From Desulfobulbus sp. (GTDB lineage Bacteria > Desulfobacterota > Desulfobulbia > Desulfobulbales > Desulfobulbaceae): 6,148 nt of DNA. This document shows positions 1-6,148 of this stretch, piece by piece. Positions within the stretch are counted from its first letter, which is position 1. Each line of letters opens with the position of its first letter. The DNA lies in NCBI GenBank assembly GCA_017998195.1, contig JAGODN010000160.1, positions 1-6,148 on the forward strand, given 5' to 3'. The notes beneath the pieces were generated by a model that made no database searches, was not told the DNA's origin, and saw only the letters and a list, made by a program, of their open reading frames with translations. The translations under genes were made by a program, and so were the position numbers.

Positions 1-1982
1 GACCAGGGCTTCATCAGGTATTTCCACACCGCGCCGTGGTTGATGGCCTCGGTGATCGTGCCCAGCTCGGCGTAGCCGCTGAGGATGATGCGCACCGTGG
101 CCGGGTACATCCTCCGCACCCGGCCGAGCAGCTGAACGCCGGTCATGCCCGGCATGAGCTGGTCCGAGATGATCACCTGCACCGGCGTGGCGGCCAGGAT
201 CTCCAGGGCCTCCGCGCCGCCGGCAGCGGTGTGCACCCGGTAGCCCGAGCGGTAAAAGACCCGCCGCAGGCCCTGGAGCACGTGCGGGTCGTCATCCACC
301 AGCAGCAGGTTCCGCCCCGGGGCCGCCTCGGCGAACGGCTGGCGCCGCCCCTCCCGGAGCAGGGCGGCCGCCTCCGCCGCCGGCAGCGGCCGGCTGAACA
401 GGAAGCCCTGCATTTGGTCGCAGTGCAGGCGGCGCAACAGGGCCAGCTGGGCCTCGGTCTCCACCCCCTCGGCGATCACCCGCATGCCCAGCTTGTGGGT
501 CATGGCCACGGTGGCGGCGACGATGGAGGCGTTGGTCGGGTTGGTGGTCAGGTCGCTGACAAAGGACCGGTCGATCTTGACCAGGTCGATGGGCAGCCGG
601 GACAGGTGGGCCAGCGACGAGTGGCCGGTGCCGAAATCGTCCAGCGACAGGCTCAGCCCCCGGGCCTTGAGCTGGCCGACGATCTCCGTGACCCGCGCCA
701 CGTTCCGCATCACCGTGCTTTCGGTCAGCTCCAGTTCGAGCAGGTGCGGTTCGATCCCGCTGGCCCCGAGCAGCCGGTCGATCAGGCCAGGCAGCGCCGG
801 GTTGTGGAAGTGGTTGGCCGCCAGGTTGACCGCCACCTTGACCAGCGGCACCCCTGCCCGCTGCCAGGCGAGCAGCTGGGCGATCACCTCGGCCAGCACC
901 CATTCGCCGATGGCGACGATCCGGCCGGTCTCTTCGGCGATGGGGATGAACACGCCCGGCGGCACCAGGCCGATGCCCGGCCGGTTCCAGCGGACCAGCG
1001 CCTCCAGGCCGACGATCTCGCCGGAGACCAGGCTGACCTGCGGCTGGTAGTGGAGCAGGAGTTCGTTGCGTTCGACCGCGAAGCGCAGCTGGCCGGCCAG
1101 GTCCAGCTGGTCGATGGTCACCGGCCGCTGCGGCGGTCGGTACAGGCAGTACTGGTCGCCGCCTTCGTCCTTGGCCAGGCGCATGGCCGCGTGGGCATTG
1201 CTCAGGAGAGTGTCGGCATCACTGCCGTGGTCCGGGTGGCGGGCGATGCCGATGCTGGCGCTCACCGCCAGTTCGCACCCGTTCACCACCACCGGCTGGC
1301 GGATGCGCTCGAGGATGCGATCGATGGTGCCGCTGCAGGTGGACTGGTCCCGGACCCGGGTAAAGAGGATGGCGAACTCGTCGCCGCCGATGCGCGCCAG
1401 CAGGTCGCCGCGGCGGATGGCCCGGCCGATGCGGTCAACGATGCGCACCAGCAGGGCATCGGCCGGACCATGGCCCATCACCTGGTTGAAGGCGGCGAAC
1501 CGGTCGAGATTCAGGTAGGCGACCACCACCCCGTTCGCGTCGCCGCCGTTCGCGGCGGCTTGCCTGACGGCCCGGTCCAGGCCGGCGCGGAACGCGGCCC
1601 GGTCGGCCAGGCCGGTGAGCGGATCACAGCTGCCCGCGCCCGGCGCCGCGGTCCCTTGCCCGTGCTCCCGAACCGGGGTCGCACGGGTGAGGACCAGGTG
1701 GCAGCGAACCTGGCCCATGTCGTCCGGGACCGGGATCACGGAGGTCTGGTGCCGGTCCGCATCGAGGTCGGCCGGCCGGCCGAGGAGCGCCTCAGGGCGG
1801 CAGCCGCGCTGCTCGCAGTGGCAGCGGTTGGCGTAGAGCACCAGGCCGTGGGCGTCGGTGACGAGCACGCCCGTGGCGGCCTGTTCGAGCACCCCGGCGA
1901 GCCAGCCGGGGTCAGGGGGCAAGGCGGGCTGGCTGCTGGCGGTCGTTTCGGAGGGGACAGGGGGGCGCTGGTCGCTGGTCAT
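1..1982 (-). CDS. PAS-GGDEF-EAL-receiver cyclic-di-GMP protein, 3' end cut by window edge
   Basis: Translation gives 660 residues before the left edge, with no stop. A short PAS-like domain (about 27-104) holds a Cys cluster, C54-H-C56 and C61. The GGDEF domain (about 118-283) has GGDEF at 199-203 and an RxxD inhibitory site, R190 to D193. It reads N158 where the first Mg-binding Asp of active cyclases stands, A163 for the usual Lys and G275 for the usual Arg. The EAL domain (about 290-545) keeps E327 (EAL), N386, E418, D448-D449 (DDFGTG), K469, E505 and Q525, so phosphodiesterase activity converting cyclic-di-GMP to pGpG is likely. A receiver follows (557 to the edge): D563-D565, phospho-acceptor D607, S635 and K658 in LMKPW. 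A receiver after EAL is unusual; more domains may follow outside the window. The ATG at 1982 overlaps the previous stop as ATGA. An in-frame TGA lies 15 bases before the ATG, so no earlier start exists. I see no strong ribosome site, consistent with translation coupled to the upstream gene. Confidence 0.95.
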   Translation of the reverse strand, partial: MTSDQRPPVPSETTASSQPALPPDPGWLAGVLEQAATGVLVTDAHGLVLYANRCHCEQRGCRPEALLGRPADLDADRHQTSVIPVPDDMGQVRCHLVLTRATPVREHGQGTAAPGAGSCDPLTGLADRAAFRAGLDRAVRQAAANGGDANGVVVAYLNLDRFAAFNQVMGHGPADALLVRIVDRIGRAIRRGDLLARIGGDEFAILFTRVRDQSTCSGTIDRILERIRQPVVVNGCELAVSASIGIARHPDHGSDADTLLSNAHAAMRLAKDEGGDQYCLYRPPQRPVTIDQLDLAGQLRFAVERNELLLHYQPQVSLVSGEIVGLEALVRWNRPGIGLVPPGVFIPIAEETGRIVAIGEWVLAEVIAQLLAWQRAGVPLVKVAVNLAANHFHNPALPGLIDRLLGASGIEPHLLELELTESTVMRNVARVTEIVGQLKARGLSLSLDDFGTGHSSLAHLSRLPIDLVKIDRSFVSDLTTNPTNASIVAATVAMTHKLGMRVIAEGVETEAQLALLRRLHCDQMQGFLFSRPLPAAEAAALLREGRRQPFAEAAPGRNLLLVDDDPHVLQGLRRVFYRSGYRVHTAAGGAEALEILAATPVQVIISDQLMPGMTGVQLLGRVRRMYPATVRIILSGYAELGTITEAINHGAVWKYLMKPW
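1979..1982 (-). promoter_or_regulatory. ATGA stop/start overlap, HD-GYP-like/GGDEF-EAL junction
   Basis: The ATG of the GGDEF-EAL gene (1982-1980) shares bases with the TGA of the preceding regulator (1981-1979). The bases just upstream (GATCCTGC before the ATG) hold no convincing Shine-Dalgarno sequence, unlike the other two junctions. Translation of the cyclic-di-GMP protein probably depends on ribosomes finishing the gene before it. The overlap is seen; the coupling is inferred. Confidence 0.7.
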
Positions 1983-3163
1983 GCAGGATCGACGGGGTCA
2001 GGGGGCTGGGTGTCGTCCCCACCGGCGTAGAGGCCGACGCGGACGCGGATGGGTTCGACGATGCCGGTCTTTCGGGAGAAGTTGATCAGGCCGCGGAGCA
2101 GGAGCGGGGTGATCTGCTGGCCCCTGGCCACCACCAGGGCGCCGTTGGTGGCGAGCACGTCGTCCATTGCCACCATGCCGGCGCTCACCTGGTCCACCCT
2201 GAGGCTGAGCACCTCGTCCCGGCGGGTGGGGCGCACCGTGGCCAGGGCGTCGAGCACCTCGGGGTTGTAGACCTTGCGCCGGCCGCGCAGGAAAGTGAGC
2301 GCCTCGCCGCGAGTGCGGCCCTGGAACAGCAGGCAGTCGTAATCCACCGCGGCCCGAAGCAGCTGGGCGCCGATGAGCACCTCCGCGAACAGGGTCTGGC
2401 GCAGTTCGTCGGTGAAGTCCGCGTAGCGGAGGCGCTGCAGGCGGATCATGGCGGTGACGTTCTCCAGCCGCGGGATCGGTTCGAGCAGCCGGGCCGCCGC
2501 CTCGGGATGGCGGTCGAACTGTTCGGCCTCCTCCGCGCTCAGTTCCCGGCCGGAGTAGAACTTGCTCAAGGTCTCGGGGGGCAGGCCGATGCAGCCGATC
2601 TGGGAGAGCAGGGCGGCCGTCTCGTACTGCCAGGGATGGGGCAGGCGCAGGGCCGCGGCCGCGGCCACCACGAAGTCGCGCAGGCGCAGGCCGGCGCTGC
2701 CGGCAAGGGGGCTGGTCACCCCGAGCAGTTCACAGAGCACCCTGACCGAACCCCTGAGGGTCTCCTGGAGGAGTTCCTGTTCCGCGGTCTGCAGCCGATG
2801 CTGGCGGACCGCCAGGGCCAGGGAGGTGAGGAGCAGGGCCGGCGGGCAGGGCTTGGTGAGAAAGCGGAAGATCTGGCCGGAGTTCACCGCCTCGATGGCG
2901 GTCTCCTGGTCGGCGTTGCCGGTGAGCATGAGGCGCACCGTGTCCGGGTACAGGGCCTTGACCGTGGCCAGCAGCTCCACCCCGTTCATGCCTGGCATGC
3001 GCATGTCCGAGACGATCACCGCGAACGGGCCGGCCTCCCTGCACAGGCGCAGGGCCGCCTCGCCGCTGGTGGCGGTGTGGACGGTGTAGCGCCCGCGCAG
3101 CTGCCGCTGGAGGGCGTGGAGCACGTTGGGCTCGTCGTCGACGAGCAGGATCTGTTCCGCCAT
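1979..3163 (-). CDS. Response regulator, receiver plus degenerate HD-GYP-like domain
   Basis: A 394-residue regulator of RpfG-like layout. The receiver at about 4-120 is complete: D9-D10-E11, phospho-acceptor D53 in VSDMRMPGM, T81 and K104 in FLTKP. A helical linker (about 121-136) leads to a region (about 137-310) that can be followed along the HD-GYP fold: ALLSQIGCIGLP where the family has LLHDIGKIGIP, then LSAEEAEQFDRHPEAAARLLEPIP, and finally YNPEVLDAL. The HD pair reads S187-Q188, the Lys after it reads C191, the HHExxDGxGYP segment reads RLQRLRYADF, and only H219 remains of the histidine ligands. Cyclic-di-GMP hydrolysis is therefore not expected. A further segment, about 319-372, with pattern V..GM...D....G.L....G...T..LL..L.NF resembles tails seen on other REC-HD regulators. 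The ATG at 3163 is chosen because the receiver begins directly after it and a ribosome site precedes it. The frame is open upstream to 3853, but only as a low-complexity shadow of the HDOD gene. Likely a phospho-switched interaction protein; partner unknown. Confidence 0.93.
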   Translation of the reverse strand: MAEQILLVDDEPNVLHALQRQLRGRYTVHTATSGEAALRLCREAGPFAVIVSDMRMPGMNGVELLATVKALYPDTVRLMLTGNADQETAIEAVNSGQIFRFLTKPCPPALLLTSLALAVRQHRLQTAEQELLQETLRGSVRVLCELLGVTSPLAGSAGLRLRDFVVAAAAALRLPHPWQYETAALLSQIGCIGLPPETLSKFYSGRELSAEEAEQFDRHPEAAARLLEPIPRLENVTAMIRLQRLRYADFTDELRQTLFAEVLIGAQLLRAAVDYDCLLFQGRTRGEALTFLRGRRKVYNPEVLDALATVRPTRRDEVLSLRVDQVSAGMVAMDDVLATNGALVVARGQQITPLLLRGLINFSRKTGIVEPIRVRVGLYAGGDDTQPPDPVDPA

Positions 3164-3177
3164 GGTCTCCGCCCTCA
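3163..3177 (-). promoter_or_regulatory. Ribosome binding site in the 11-base HDOD/HD-GYP-like gap
   Basis: The gap between the HDOD stop (3177-3175) and the next ATG (3163-3161) is 11 bases. GAGGG at 3176-3172 begins inside the TGA stop and lies 8 bases before the ATG, good spacing for a Shine-Dalgarno site. A closer GGAG (3170-3167) has only 3 bases of spacing. This decides the start of the HD-GYP-like regulator. There is no room for a separate promoter or terminator, so the two genes should share a transcript. Confidence 0.65.
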
Positions 3178-4379
3178 GGCCTCTGCCCCGGCGCAGAGCG
3201 CCAGCCACCGGTCCACCCGGTCGAGCAGGCCGGCCCGCTCGAGCAGGGCCGTGTTCAACTCGGGCCGCGCCAGGCCGTCCGTTCCGGGACGCAGTTGGTG
3301 GCAGAGGGCGTCGGCCGCGTGCACGGCCAGGGCCGGGCTGAACGAGGGTTCCGGATCGTCCTCGAGGCGATGGTGCAGGGTCACCGCCTCGACCACCGGG
3401 CCGGGCAGCCCCCACAGGCCGAGCAGGTAGCCGCCGACCAGGCCGTGGTCCGCGGCCAGCACCTGCCGTTCCGCCTGCCAGCAGGCCTGCCCCTGTTCCC
3501 GGGCCAGGCCGAGCACGTCGGCGTACTCCCCGGGCAGGCTGGCCGCCAGCAGCAGTTTGCCCGCGTCGTGGACCATGCCGGCGATGCAGGCGTTGTCCGC
3601 GACCTCCTTGTGCCCGGATTCCGCCGTGGCGATCAGGCGGGCGCAGCGGGCCACGTCCAGGCTGTGCGCCTGCAGTTCCTCCACCCGCAGCACCTGGCGG
3701 CCGACGGGCCGCAGCTCGGTGAACACGCCCGCCGACAGTACCAGGGCCCGGACCAGGTCCAACCCGAGCAGGCTGACCGCCCGGGCCGGGCTGTCGATGG
3801 TCCGGGGCAGACCGAAAAACGAGGAGTTGACCAGTTGCAGGACCTTGGCGCACATGCCCAGGTCCTGCTCGATGATGCGGGCGACGTCGTTCAGGGCGCA
3901 GTCCGGGTCCTGCAGGCGCCGCTGCAGTTCGGCGTAGAGCGCGGGCAGGCTGGGCAGGCTGCCCAGCCGGGAGATGAGCGCCTTGAGCTGCGCGTCGGCG
4001 AGCAGGTCCTGGAGGGCGCAGGCCCGGGTGAGCACCTCCTTGAGGGTTTCCGGGGTGGTCGGCTTGGTGAGGAACTGGTGCACCGTGACCACGGTGCGCA
4101 GCACCGAGTCCCGGTCCGCCTGGCCGGAGAGCATGATCCGGATCACCTGCGGGTAGCGTTCCTGGACAAGCCCCAGGAGGGTGGCGCCGTCCATGCCGGG
4201 CATGCGCATGTCGGTGACGAGCACGTCCACCGGCTGCGCGGCCAGCACGGCCAGGGCCTGCTCGCCGCTGGCGGCGAACTGCAGGTCCATGGACTGGCGC
4301 AGGCCGCGGAGCATGCGCCCCAGGCCGGCGAGGATGTTCGCTTCGTCGTCGACGAACAGGATGGTCTTGCGCGGCTCGC

Positions 4380-4383
<4 letters not shown>
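3175..4383 (-). CDS. Response regulator, receiver plus HDOD domain
   Basis: A 402-residue regulator with a receiver at about 7-125 and an HDOD domain at about 137-340. The receiver has acidic pocket D12-D13-E14, phospho-acceptor D58 in VTDMRMPGM, S86 at the Thr/Ser switch and K107 in FLTKP. The HDOD part begins with LGSLPSLPALY and continues with IIEQDLGMCAKVLQLVNSSFFG, the family's characteristic helix region, then MVHDAGK and WGLPGPVVEAVTLHH. HDOD domains are generally regarded as non-catalytic relatives of HD phosphohydrolases that act in signalling and protein interaction. Here several HD-type ligands are nonetheless present (H240, H272-D273, H313, H338, D358). The ATG at 4383 was chosen because the receiver fold begins within ten residues of it and it overlaps the upstream stop as ATGA. 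The frame stays open upstream to 4839, but that stretch lies inside the kinase gene and has low-complexity Arg/Pro/Gly content. GAGGTGA lies 10 bases before the start. Likely phosphorylated by the adjacent kinase; output partner unknown. Confidence 0.95.

Positions 4384-6148
<1,765 letters not shown>

Noticed and set aside
292..903. Minus-strand 203-residue frame, and similar short minus-strand frames at 1283-1471, 2730-3044, 4850-5197, 5125-5754 and 5294-5479
   Set aside because: All are out-of-frame shadows inside the four real genes, with Arg/Pro/Gly- or Ala/Ser-rich composition, no motifs and no own ribosome site that I can see.
36..2030. Plus-strand open frame of 664 residues antisense to the GGDEF-EAL gene
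   Set aside because: Its translation is a low-complexity Gly/Ala/His/Gln/Arg-rich mix with no recognisable domain, while the minus strand encodes clear PAS, GGDEF, EAL and receiver motifs. Long antisense frames are expected in GC-rich DNA.
2234..2755. Calling the third gene an active HD-GYP cyclic-di-GMP phosphodiesterase
   Set aside because: The HD pair, the HHE segment and the GYP signature are all absent in the translated sequence.
3164..3853. Upstream extension of the HD-GYP-like gene within the HDOD gene
   Set aside because: The 230 extra residues are low-complexity out-of-frame translation of the HDOD coding region; ATG 3163 has a ribosome site and directly precedes the receiver.

Overview
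The window is a GC-rich piece of a bacterial chromosome, coding on the minus strand from end to end. The protein types (hybrid PAS histidine kinase with an HEINTPIQYVGDN-type H-box, HDOD and HD-GYP-like response regulators, GGDEF-EAL protein) point to a proteobacterium. I cannot place it to class or genus from the sequence alone. I see no RNA genes, mobile elements, CRISPR arrays, promoters or terminators. The longest stretch without a gene is 11 bases.

Read in the direction of transcription (high to low coordinates), four genes follow each other: (1) 6148-4380, a soluble histidine kinase whose N-terminal receiver domain is cut by the window edge, followed by two PAS domains and a HisKA/HATPase core; (2) 4383-3175, a receiver-HDOD response regulator; (3) 3163-1979, a receiver fused to a degenerate HD-GYP-like domain; (4) 1982-1, a PAS-GGDEF-EAL protein with a receiver at its C-terminal side, cut by the other window edge. 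Junctions 1/2 and 3/4 are 4-base ATGA stop/start overlaps, and junction 2/3 is an 11-base gap with its own ribosome binding site. This is an operon with probable translational coupling. Its first promoter and its end lie outside the window.

Together the genes look like a cytosolic phospho-signalling and cyclic-di-GMP module. One visible kinase sits with four receiver domains: its own, partly seen, and three on output proteins. The three complete or nearly complete receivers keep the acidic pocket, phospho-acceptor Asp, Thr/Ser switch and Lys. The enzymatic domains are uneven. The EAL phosphodiesterase keeps every catalytic signature I checked. The GGDEF domain keeps GGDEF and an I-site but has lost other active-site residues. 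The HD-GYP-like domain has lost its HD pair and GYP signature. The HDOD domain unexpectedly keeps a set of HD-type metal-ligand candidates. The simplest reading is a kinase-controlled cyclic-di-GMP-degrading branch plus two phospho-switched scaffold or partner-binding regulators. That functional reading is inference.
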